A stretch of DNA of 64,000 bases from Cloeon dipterum. Taxonomy: Eukaryota; Arthropoda; Insecta; Ephemeroptera; Baetidae. This document shows positions 24,071-35,500 of this stretch, piece by piece. Position 1 is the stretch's first letter. Each line of letters begins with the position of its first letter. The notes under the pieces were generated by a model that had not been told where the DNA came from, made no database searches, and was given only the letters and a program-made list of their open reading frames with translations. A program made the position numbers and the translations under genes. Location: assembly GCF_949628265.1 (NCBI RefSeq), contig NC_088789.1:36015883-36079882 (forward strand). The letters are read 5' to 3'.

Positions 24071-25185
24071 ACATATTAATAATAATTAGTGTTTAATTGA
24101 TTTATTTTGATATTTTCGTGAATGCGTTGAAAATTATGGTGATAGTGTTGTGACACGGTGTGATTTTCTGTTTTCAGCTGCGGAGACGTCGTTCCAGTGC
24201 TGGAATCCCAGGAAACCCGCGTGACGGTGAGTGTTCACACTTTTTAAAATTATTTTTTCTCTTAAAATAAGCCTCCAATGGGGCAGCTCAATTTGATCAA
24301 GATGTACTTTTAGAGCCTCAATAAATTATAACCGGTGCCGCGTACTTTATATCCACACAGACATCGAATTTTTAATTTATTTAATTTATAATTTACAATT
24401 AGTGAAACGAGCCAAAATATCGAAAACAGATAAACAACTGAAATATGAAACTCAGGATGGATGACCTGAGGAAGAACGAAGCAGCGCCAGAGGCTTAGAA
24501 AATTATTCTTCAAGCCGAAAAAAGTGCAAAAATAGCGTGGAAACTGAAATCAGGGTACAAGCAACCTGAGGAAGGTCAGGGCAGGTCACGGTGATGCCGT
24601 TGAACGCCGACCGATTTCCCTCCGACGGGTGGAACACCTTCGCACCACTTCGATTAGCATAGCAGCACACGGGTGCAAAGCCCAGGGTCCGGTTTCAGGG
24701 TCTCAATCACCTGATTCACCTGATCGGCTAAAAACTCGAGATTTGGGTGTCATTGAACTCCCCGGGTGTAATTAAATCGCAAAAATGAATGAAAAGAAGG
24801 TTGTCCAGATTAGATAAGCAGCGGCGCCCTTTTTTGCCTATTGTCGCTGCTTGGTGCCAAGAGAGAAAATGCTATATATTAAAAAAAATCGCAATAAATC
24901 GCCTATGGGCCGTAGAGAGCTCAAACTCGGTTTCGCATCACTGTTCGCCAATTAGAATATGAAAGGGCAGAAATCGTGGCCGAATTAAAATTAGAACTAA
25001 CAAAATCCCAAAATTTAGATTGACCTTTTATCTGAAAAGCGAATTTGAAGGGTGGACACATTTTTGTATCGTTTATGGCACGTGGAACAGTTGAGTATCA
25101 CTCTTCTCGTTTAACAATAAAAGAAACAAAATTATTTTCTTAAATCCAATTTTATGTTTAAGACTGTAAATAGATAATTTATTTT

Positions 25186-28100
25186 TTACTGATTAAGCAC
25201 ATTCCACAGTTTAGGCTTATCATCATCAGCCACGTCCTTGGCCGTGCGGCCTTTTCTGTCCTTGGCTTCCAAGTCCACCCCTGCTTCGTCCACAAGGAAC
25301 CGAAAAGTTTCTCTGCTAAACGATATCTTTTCTTCGTATTGGTTGCAGTAGCTGTTGTTCACCAAAATGTGCAGTACAGTTTCTCCGTTATTTGTCGTTT
25401 CTTTCACCAGTCGAGGGTTAGTTAAGTGCAGCAGTTTGACCACTTCTGAATTGTCGTGGTAATTGATGAAATCGGTGAAGGTGCAGGCGAAGTGCAAGGC
25501 GTTCCATCCGTCGGCGTCTTTGGCAGCCACGTCGGTGCCTTTCTCAATAAAATCGCGGACGAGCTGCAAATGCCTGTGCTGGGCGGCGACGTGGAGAAGG
25601 GTTTTGCCTCGCTCGTCCGTTTTCGTCAGGTCGCCTCGCAGCAGCAGGAAGTGGTCGTAGATGAAGTGATCGTCTTCGGTCCAATCTTGTCGCTCGCCGC
25701 TCGGAATCAAAGAAGTCAGGTCATCGCCGACTTCTCTTGTCAGCCAGACCAGGAATTCTCCATGTCTGCAGTCTACTGCCAGCTGCAAAGGACTCATCCC
25801 ATTTCCTGTCTTGATGTGTTTCAAGGCTGGACTTTTTGAGAGCAGGTATTCCGCTATTTCCATTTTTCTGTAAAAGATGGCATATTGGAAAGCGTTGAAC
25901 TCGTCTCTGAACGTGGCAATGTAATCACTTTTCGGTTTCTCGTCGTAAAACACAAAAATATTTGCCTCAAGCGTCACCGTATCTCTGGCCAATCCGCTGG
26001 TTCCTTCCTCCAAAATAAGCTTGACAATATCTAGGTGGCCGAATCTCACAGCCACATTCAAAGGGTCCCAAATGATTTTGCCTATAAATACTTGATTGTC
26101 ACAACATGCATCTGTAATGGCTAGTTTCGCTCCGTGTTTGAGGAGAATTTGAACGCACTTGAGTCTCCCCCGGTAGCAAGCAAGGAAAAGTGCGTTTTCA
26201 TAGGAATGGTACTTTGTACTATTCACGTTGAATCCGTTTTCAAGGAACAGTTCTAGAATTTCATCGTTGTCCCTCTCAACCGCTGTGCAACCAGCGCCGC
26301 ATTTGAATTTTTGGAGCAGCTTGATGAATTTGTTAGGGAAAGTCTCTTTTAGCTGGTTGAACACGGAGATCGCGTTAAACTTGGCAATTTCTTCTAGAAC
26401 CTCATCCATGTATTTTTCCAAGGTTCGTGAATCGATGACGTTCATTTTCAACAGCTCGATTGCGATTTCTTCGCTTCTTATCGAAACGACCAGCAATTTT
26501 ATGGCGTATTTCACGCAAATGAAAGAACGATGTTTTCCACAATGAATAACATCATTTTCAGCAATATCTGGCGAAAGATTCATGATATTAGAAAATTCTA
26601 ATGTTTGTTCGTCACAAATATTCATGTGTGGCCTCACCATTCTAAATATCTGTTTGAGATTTTCTCTGCAAACTTGAATCATCAGAAACTGAGGTTCGTT
26701 GTATCTAGTTAAACTGAACACAATCATTTGCGTGTGAAACTCGATATCTTTTTCCTTTTCTAAAGTCGAGTAGAAAAGATCGACAAATTTTCTGACCTGC
26801 TCCATATTCCATTTGCTAATAAATTCCATGTCAAAAGTGCTCGACTCTTCCACGTTTTTCAAAAAGTGTTGGGCAGCAAGGAATTCAGCAAATGTCCGGT
26901 GGAGGAAAGTGACCGTTTCTTGCTCCACGGTTGCTACTCCGTAGTCGTTCATCTTCGCCAAGTCCTCTCTCGTCACGCCACCTCCGTCAAGCGGCTTGTT
27001 TTTTATGAAGCGAAACGCGATCAACCGCAGAAGGTTCAGGGCGATTTCAATCTTCTCCGATGCCACTTTATTGTAGCCATTTTCCCTGACCAAACACATT
27101 TCTACCTTCTTCCTCACCACTTTGTCGTAAATTAAGTATAAGTTTCCTTCGCCGCTGCTCTGAGCTACTAACAACAGGAGCAGGGGGTTGACCAGGACAT
27201 TGTCCCGATTTTTATCCTTATAAGGTTGATCATCAGAGTTTGAAAAGCTTATTTGTTTGATAGCGTGAAACACTCTTTTGATTTCTTCTTCATCCTTACC
27301 GAAAACGGACTGCAGAAACTCTTTTTGCTTCTCTTCATCGAGTGGCTCTATTTCGAGAAGTTTTACGTTGACAACTGCTTTCTCGATCACTTTCGCCTCG
27401 TGAGGTCTCGTTGCTACGCAAAGTGGAATTCCTCTTTCTCTCAAAGCCCTCACTATTTTGAGAACTTTTTCCCTGCTGTGCGGACAAACTTCGTCGAATC
27501 CATCCAGGAAGACTACGATTCTTATGTGAGCAATCCAACTTTGTATGTCTTCAGCAGAATACCCTGTGGTTTCGACAAGAAATTGGACTACATCCACTCG
27601 AGAAATGCTCAATATGTAAACGAAGTGTTTCTTTAACGAGATATTAAGAATTTTGGCATCTTGATCGGATTTTCCTAGTTGAAAAGCGATTTCTTTGAGA
27701 ACGGTCGTTTTTCCGGCGCCGGCAACCGAACTCAAAAGCCAAACCTGGTTTTCTCGCAACCTTTTCGCCTCTTTGATCAAATCATCGAAGCCAATCTTTT
27801 TCCTGTAGCCTTTCAACTTGAAATCTGGTTTCACGAAAGTCCTCGGCCAGTCGGGAAAATCAATTAAGTACTGAAGCGTCGAGTTAAGCAGAGTAAATTC
27901 TTTTTTAGCTCCAGTTGTGAGAAGGGGCTCTAAAAGCTCTTGCAAGCTTCTTCCCTTTTTCAGCTCATCACCTTTTAAGATTCCGATTAAGCGCTGAAGA
28001 AATTCTGGAAAACAACAGCAAGTTGGAGTAGCCGTTAAAAAATAACTAACGAATGTGGCACTATACCTTTTTCTTTCAAAATCATGACAAGCCAGCCGCT

Positions 28101-29930
28101 GTGGTTCGTTGACGAGACTTCAAATTTGCTCTTGAATGGAGAGTGCTAAATTAGAACCAAGAATAAAAGATATGGAATAAAAAATAACAAAGATTCTCAC
28201 AGAGTCACATTCCTGCGCCTTTTGGTCAATGATGAAAAAGATTTTGGGCTTTCCGATCAATCTTTCATTTTTCGGGCCGATAAATCCGTGTAAAATATCA
28301 GCGATTGGTTTTTCTTCTCCGTTCACAAGCACGCAAACTTCTCTTGTCCTTTCCTTTTCGCTCACTTGGCCGAAAATGCAAGTCAAAACGCAGCCAACGT
28401 CATGGTTGACTACGAAGCCGAACTTTTATTAATAATGCATCTCTTTTGGTTCTTCTTACATTACCTTGTTTGTAATAATCGTCCAAAGATTCTTTTTTCA
28501 ACTTCCAAAGTCTTGTATCAAAATCCAAGTTTTGCCTCAGAGCTTTTTCCGTTTCTTCAACTTCTAACGTTTGCTGTTCGTAAAAGATGAAGGCGCGTCG
28601 ACCTCTGATGTTTTTACCGTCGTCTGACTTCCACGAAAAAAATTCAGACGTTGACGTGATTGTTGCTGCTTTTTCCATGCGCGAATCAGTTCTTGAAACA
28701 GTTTTTGCAGCAGTCAATGCCCTGGAAAGCAATTCGAATTTTATTAAATTTTCGGTAAAAAAACCCAATATTACCTTGAGAAGGAAAAATTCCTGTCTAA
28801 GGGGAACATTTTGACCTCTGGCGTCTGTCCAAGATGAAGGTTTGTTGCGAAGTCTGGTCCAGCGATAGACGCTTTGTGCATTTTGTGCTGGACTGACGTG
28901 AGGAATAACAACAAAAGCTTATCCTCGCTGATTCGGTTCAAAACATCGCACATGATGCTCACGAACCAGGAACCGCGTTCACTTGTGTTTGCCATGGTTG
29001 CTGTAACACGAGATAATTCAAATGCTAATTTTGTGAATAAATAACGCAATGAAATTTTAATACTCTCAACTGTCGAGTAAATGATGACTGTGTTGGGCAT
29101 ATCAGGAGCCATCGTGATTCGGCAAGAGTTTTTGTTTTCGTAGTCTTTGTAATCCTTTTTTCGGTCGAATTTTGCATCTTCTAGTTTTCCCCTACATGGC
29201 TGTTGAATTTTTTTACTTTGATTTTTTGCATTTTAGCAACGCTAGCTATAACTTACACCAAAGTTGACAAGTTTCAAACATTGCTCGAATCCATGCAGAT
29301 TTTTCAGGGAGTCAAAAACCTCTTCTGTCGTGAAGGAAATAAAATCATTCTCTTGCTCGTTCCAGTAATCGGTGCCGATCACTCCATTTTCGTTTCCGTG
29401 AGAGAGGAAAAACAGCACGAAAACCGACGGGATCTTGTCTTGATTGAAATGGAAATAATTCAAGCCAGAGGGGATGATTTGTAAATTCGATCATTGCATA
29501 CCTTTTGAGGCGAAAAATCGCAAGAGCTTTTCCTGGTTGCCGAGAAGATCGAGCAGAATTTCCTTTTTTGGTCTAAAAAGGCCGCGGAAATTACAGTTTC
29601 GGTCTTTTCCAAAGGTTGTTTCCAGTTTTTCCACGTCTGGTGCGTCACAGTTACGAAATTTTTGCCCATGGTTTTTGAAATCGTAATGGACGACAAGAAC
29701 AAACACGCTGTGATTTACTTTCGTTTAAAACAAAATGGCGTTCAATTAATAGATAAGAAAATTTACTTTTCTGCGTTTTGTTTTCCTGATTCAGACTGAA
29801 AGAAACCAAGATTCGCTGGACCTGTTGGACGACCTTGAGTCTCACCTGGAAAATGGGTGATTTGTTTGTAAAATTTTGTACCGAGCCTGAGATGAAAATT
29901 ACCTCGTTTTAAAATCTCCTCCATCTCCAT
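25186..29930 (-). CDS. Caspase / pseudo-caspase / NACHT / ankyrin receptor-like protein 2
   Basis: Eleven exons (29930-29903, 29845-29767, 29707-29502, 29438-29257, 29199-29064, 29000-28775, 28721-28465, 28409-28201, 28145-28067, 28004-25186, with phases matching those of gene 1 from the caspase onward) sum to 4221 nt, so 1406 aa and intact. Ten exons are listed because the N-terminal region is split once more than in gene 1 and the count depends on how the 28-nt first exon is scored. The caspase domain has catalytic His118 (LFFLSHGNENG) and Cys167 (NFGPCRG), plus a p10-like YSTVE...SERGSWFV. The second, dead caspase fold (ILHGFIGPKNERLIGKPKI) lacks both catalytic residues. NACHT has Walker A GAGKTT (~563-568) and Walker B VVFLDGFDEV (~631-640). 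The ankyrin array is much shorter than in gene 1. It is a diverged tandem paralogue; different repeat arrays on similar effector halves suggest different ligands. Confidence 0.9.
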
Positions 29931-30619
29931 AATTCTTCGTTTTCTGTGACGTGAATTTTAATTATTAAACAAATTGCAAACATGCAATAAAATGGTTCAT
30001 TCAATTTTAAGAACGGTGTTTGTAATAGTTAAATGGTCAAGGGTGGTCTTTGTTCAACCTTTTGAAACGGCGCGGAACGTCGTGGAATCATCTATTAAAG
30101 AATGACTGCCCCTTGACACACGTAATTTCACATTTTTGCCGGCTGTGACGTCAGCCACGGATACTTTCGGCTAATGAGTTTAAAGGTGTCAAATCCTTTA
30201 TTATTGGTCGGCTGGGTGTCGGCACTTGCATGAATTTAGCATCATTACCAAGCTACCCTCTTCCTCGACACAACGCAACAAAAACGAAATCAGTACGACT
30301 TTCCGTTCTCGCTCGGGAGCTGCACACAGCAACAAAACAACGTTTCGCGCGCTAGTGATTTTTTAATTTCGTGATTTACTTCAGAATTTGATCTGTAACC
30401 CCACATGTCACGCATATTAGAAGAAGTAATAGTCAGTGGCAAATTTAATGTGCTGCGATGGCCGAGCTCTATTTGCTGTTGCTGCGGGGCGGCAGGTCTC
30501 TTTTACGACCACCCATGCGCGGTAGATTAATTAGAATTAGAAAGATTAAAGTTTGCGTCGAGCGATAACGAGGAGATAATGTCTGCATCGTGCTCCAGTT
30601 TTCTTTCCAGGCGAACTGA

Positions 30620-30730
30620 CTCTCGTTATTGGCTACGATTCACGAAAAAAATGAACAACTGTAAAAAAGTCGCGTCGTTGCTTTTAGCTTTTCGAGGATT
30701 GTTAAATTGTGCGAGTTTAGAACTCAGGTA
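30620..30730 (+). repeat. NLR-upstream element, copy C1
   Basis: The counterpart of 22890-22990. Its ATG opens MNNCKKVASLLLAFRGLL, which looks like a signal peptide followed by a GTATTC donor-like site, so a small secreted peptide exon is possible. The other copies are less convincing. Confidence 0.5.
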
Positions 30731-30904
30731 TTCGGACAAACAAGGCTGCGATTGATACCGATGGAAACGGACGAACGATATTTTTGTTAAAAAATGGTGC
30801 AAAAAAATCAGGCAGTGTGTTAATTATTAGTAGAGTATTAAATTGGGAACAAGAATGGTGGATTCGTGGATTGATAGAGCGCGCGACTTGACTCACGAAT
30901 AATG

Positions 30905-31130
30905 CACTTACCACTCACAATCAGGCATTCGCATTGGCGTGGAAGAGTTCTGCGTGTTGCTCCCGTCGAGTGGGTGCTTTTTCCGCCCTCGGTGTGACCG
31001 CGAGTTGACCTGGTAGGTCACTGCGACCTCTACGACGCCGTAGCCCGGCTCCAAGCGGGCCTTTTTTCTTGACCTTAGAGAAACTAATCGGCCAATTAGT
31101 ATCAGGGCAAGACGACACGGGCGTGGCAAG
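30905..31130. repeat. Conserved upstream block, copy 2
   Basis: The counterpart of 23340-23650. The sequence GCCCG...CGGGC before a T-run can form a short hairpin here; in the other copy the hairpin arms are not complementary, which speaks against a conserved RNA structure. Confidence 0.5.
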
Positions 31131-31964
31131 AGACTAACCGGGTGCGAGCGTTGTAGTCGGTGAGAGAAGCGAGAAAGTCACGCTACGCACAAGACGTGCG
31201 TTTTTATGGGCCACAAAATGATAGATAAAAACCGAGCTCACTTGAAACGAGCAAAGTTCGCTCCCAGAAAGGAACCTCAATCTGGCGGTGCGTATGCACT
31301 TTTTGAGTTGCACACGACATCAATCTTCTTAATCTTCCTCTTGAAAATGTCAATCTTAGATTACAGCAATCTCTCGCACATCTCTATTGCGTACACTTAC
31401 TTTGGGGCAGAAGTAAATCAGTTATAAAAATTAATTAAAAAGTTTAATATTATTTTCCACAATGTCGTGTTTTTGGCTGACCGATGAAACCCTTTAATTT
31501 ATCTTATATCTTTATCCCTACCATTTGACGACGGAAAATTTCAAAAAACATTTACAACCATGGAAATTCCAACGTAAAATTTTAAATTCCCGATTAGAAC
31601 TCTCTCTAAATCGCCTCATTAAATTCGCTGCCAAGAATCCGTCAAACTAATCATTTTCCGAGCTTTTTGACCTCGATTTGTAAATTCAACGTCCCGGCCT
31701 CGTAGTGAATAAGATTTAAATTTTTCCTCCAGCACTCAAGGCACTCAAGCCTTTTCCTAACAAAATATTTTACAGATCAAATTGGATCGCCGACTTATAA
31801 AATTGCTAAAAATTCAGTATTCAAGTATATTATAGAATGGCTTAAATAATTTCGCTGGCTTAAAAAATCGCTCTTTATTCGCACTCACTTGGCTGGTGAT
31901 GTCTACAAGATAATACATTTTTTAGGTCAGTTTTGTAGCTCTGATAAAAATTATCAATGTAGAA

Positions 31965-32160
31965 TGGAGTGGGTGCGCTGACGTTTTATCTCTCCCTCGA
32001 AAGAGAGCGCGGCGATGGTGTTTCGATCGTGCACCAGATGTCACCCGAATTCACTCTCCCGTCTCACAAAAAACGAGCAGCAGCGCAAAGTGGCCTGCTG
32101 CCGGCGCCTCTCGCCTTTCGGGCATCCTCATCGAGTTGTGCCGTGAAAATTCATTAATCG
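31965..32160 (+). repeat. NLR-upstream element, copy C2
   Basis: The counterpart of 23870-24070. The position of the ATG in the other copies reads ACG here, so any peptide reading is not conserved. Confidence 0.55.
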
Positions 32161-32566
32161 TGGTCGTTCACTTGGAAGTAGTTCGCTGAAGGAATCGAAA
32201 GTCAACCTGGACGAAAGCAATGAACGTGAATTAATTGTCGCACAAAAATGTGGGCAGTCGTTCGTTTGCTGGACAGAAAACCAAAAACCAGACCAAGCTG
32301 GGTGGTGAAAATTGGGTTTTCCCTGCGCAGAAAAATGCAAAGCTGCACTTTTTTATTTTACAAAATAATTATTGGTGCCTCAAAATAAATTTAAAATCAT
32401 AATAGCCTCATGGGAAATGGAATAAAACTCGAGCATTATTTAAACAGCTAAAAATCCCCGATTTTCTCCTTTATTCAAAGCACATAAACGTGCACTTGCA
32501 TTTTAAAAAGGAAATATAAGATTCAGATTTTGCCAAAGCTTCAAGATAAAAATCTGGATCCCCATT

Positions 32567-35500
32567 TTAGACTGAGAGCTCCGCGCTCAGGTTGTCCAGC
32601 TTGCCCTGGTAAAGGTCGAGCACCGGCTGCACTTCTTCCTGCAGGAACTCGGTCACCTGGAAATTTAATTCATCTCGTCAATATTTAAAGTCCAGAAACC
32701 CTTTCTCCGATGTTTCGTACCTGCTGAGGAGCGCGTCCGACGAAGGTGGCAGGGTCGAGCAGTTGCTGCAGGTGCGGCAGGATGGGCGCGAAGTAGGCGT
32801 CGGCCTCCACCCTGGCCACCAGGTCGTTGTCCTTTCCGTGCTCCTTCACCTGGGCGGCCGCCTCGTGCGACAGCACCCTGATCTTCTCGTGGCACTCCTG
32901 GCAAAAAAAACAATAATTTATTTTATTTTCAATTCAAATGGGCATTTCCGCACACCTGTCTGTCGGCACCCTTGCGCACCATGGCCATGATGAGGTTCTC
33001 GGTGGCCATGAAGGGCAGTTCCTGGCTGATGTGCCGCTCGATGACCTTCGGGTAGACCACCAAACCCTGCGTCACGTTCAGCAGGGTCAGCAGCACGGCG
33101 TCCGCGGTCAAAAACGCCTCCGACAGCGTCAGCCGCCTGCACACACACACACAAAGAATGCTTCATTTTCGTTAGTGCCGCGGAAATTTGGCCGATCCTT
33201 CGCCCCGCCCACTTTTACATCAGTGTGAAGTTAGACCTCTGCCTAATGATCCAGCGATCGGCCAAATTTCCGCGGCAAATAAAAAATTGGTAATGTTGGC
33301 AGTCGTGACCTGTTGGCGCTGTCGTCGAGTGTGCGTTCGAGCCACTGGGTGGCGTGCGTGTGCAGCGTGTTGGCAGGCAGCGCCATCAGGTGGCGGGAAA
33401 GCGCGCAGCAACGCTCGCTGCGCATCGGGTTGCGTTTGTACGCCATGGCCGACGAGCCGATCTGGTCCTTTTCGAACGGCTCCTCCACCTCCTTCAGGCT
33501 GGCCAACAGCCGCACGTCCGTGCACATCTGCACGCAAACCGAAAATTATTTTTTAACCGACGTGGGTTGAAGCATTTTCGGTGCCTTGTGGACGGAGGCG
33601 CCGAGCGAGGCGAGCGCGTTGACCACCTCCGTGTCCTGCTTGCGCGTGTACGTCTGTCCGCACACGAGGAAGCTGCGTTCGAAGCCGGACAGTTGGCACA
33701 CGCGCCTGTCCAGCTGCTTCACCTTCTCGCCGTCACCTGAACGCACCAATTCGGTATAAATTTATTTTTATTTTTGTGAGCTCAAAGTACCGTCGAACAG
33801 CTGGAGGAAGGAGGCTTGCGTGCCGGTGGTGCCCTTGACGCCGCGGAAACGCAGCTCCGAGTGGACGCGACGCAACGCCCGCTCGTCCATCAGCAGGTCC
33901 TGCAGCCACAGACACGCCCTCTTCCCCACCGTCGTCATCTGCGCAGGCCTAATCAAAGCAAAAGCACAAAATGGAAATCAGAGAATCATGAACGACGGTA
34001 AAACCGCGAAAACATTCTGGGGCTTGATCTCAGGTCACGTGACCTGAGAAAGGTCGGTGACAAGCAAGGATGAAAAATCGCCAAATGTAATCGAAATGCT
34101 GAAAAAAAGCATTAAAAACCGGCTTAGGAGCGGATCTCAGGTCGCGATACCCTGAAAAAGGTCGTCAGGGTAACCCAATTAAAATTCCAATCTAAGACAT
34201 GTCCGATGAGGGGTCGTAGTCAACGATCGGATGAACGGTCGAATTTTAATAAAAATAAAACCATGCGTTTAAAAATTTAGCAGAAAAAAATTAGTATAAT
34301 TCCAAAAATTGTCCGATTTTGGAAAACCGAATACTGGGGACGTGTCCCACTGAGGGGCTTCGATTGGTACCCGAATCGGCGCCTGGGCCCTGAAAACAAA
34401 AGTTTGAAATGTCGCAAATCATGTGTTTTGGACTTTTAAAATTAATAACTCGGCTCCTATGGGTCGCAGAGTGGAAAACCAAAGTTTTTTAGACTTGCCG
34501 TGAAATTCTGCGTTTTTTTGCCCGATTACCGCCGCCGGAAAAGCCCGGAAAATTTGCGCTTTATATATTTCTGGGTTTAATATTATTTTCATAAATTCAC
34601 CTACGGGTCGGATTCGATTTCTGACTTAAAAATCAGCCTTCCCGCATCAAAACGCGTCAATGGCTCCAATTTTGCGCCAAAATTCGCACCTTTGTCGATT
34701 TTTTCGCACGGGAAAATAGTGAACAGGGTCGGTCAAGGGGCCGGATTTGCAGCATTTTTTGGCTCAGAGGACAAATTAGTGCCCCGCACTTCCCTTTACT
34801 GTATTATTATTATTATTATCGAGCAAAAACTAACTGGAAGTGCGTGAATCCGAGGGTGGGCGTGTCGCGGTGCTGTTGCGCAAAGCGCGCCAAACGCTGG
34901 ACGCAGCCGGCGACGCGCACCAACAGCAGCTCCAGCGCCGAACGGATCACCAACAGGTCCTGCAACGCGTGAGTAAATCAAGTGCGCATGCGCAGAACAC
35001 GAGAAAATATTCGAACCGTGTTGTCGGTGACGTAGCAGGAGGTGGCGCCGAGGTGGATGATCGGCGCCGCCAGAGGGCAGCAGCGGGCGAACGTGTGCAC
35101 GTGCGCCATCACGTCGTGGCGCACGCGTCGCTCCTCCTCCTGCGCATGCGTGAAGTCGATCTGCGCCACGTTTCGCCGCATCTCGTCCAACTGCTCGTCG
35201 GAGATGTCCAAACCCAATTCCTAAAAAAATATATAGATATTTTTAATGAGAACGAGATGCGGAGATAACAGCTGATCGGAATTAAATTTTGGTCGCCTTA
35301 AGCCTTTGGTCGGTTGGAGGTCTGGCGATAAGCGCCTGTTTGTGTTTGTGTGGCTGCATAATCGAGAGGATTAAGATGCACACTTCCAAAATGATAAGGC
35401 GAGTAAAGAAAACCCTTTTGTTTGAATTGTTTCGTTCTTTAGCAATATTAAATGTGTTAAAATAAGATTTGGTGGTTTCATTTAATTAAAAATAGCCTTT

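Larger units (their letters stand above)
22031..25185. other. Intergenic region 5' of NLR-like gene 1
   Basis: No supported protein gene. It contains the 5' flank of the gene starting at 22030, two copies of the NLR-upstream element (22890-22990 and 23870-24070), a conserved block at 23340-23650, and a plus-strand exon-like stretch (24178-24226: TTTTCAG acceptor, 49 nt, GTGAGT donor) that could belong to a non-coding transcript. A TATA-like CATAAATA near 22617 faces the plus strand. From 24500 to 25150 I see only AT-rich sequence with scattered GACCTGAG-like words. Confidence 0.5.
29931..32566. other. Intergenic region 5' of NLR-like gene 2
   Basis: No supported protein gene. It has the 5' flank of the gene starting at 29930, upstream-element copies at 30620-30730 and 31965-32160, the conserved block at 30905-31130 and the paired GATA motif near 31946. 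An Inr-like TCAGT occurs near 30291. The right end is the 3' UTR of adenylosuccinate lyase, with AATAAA on the minus strand at about 32470. Confidence 0.5.
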
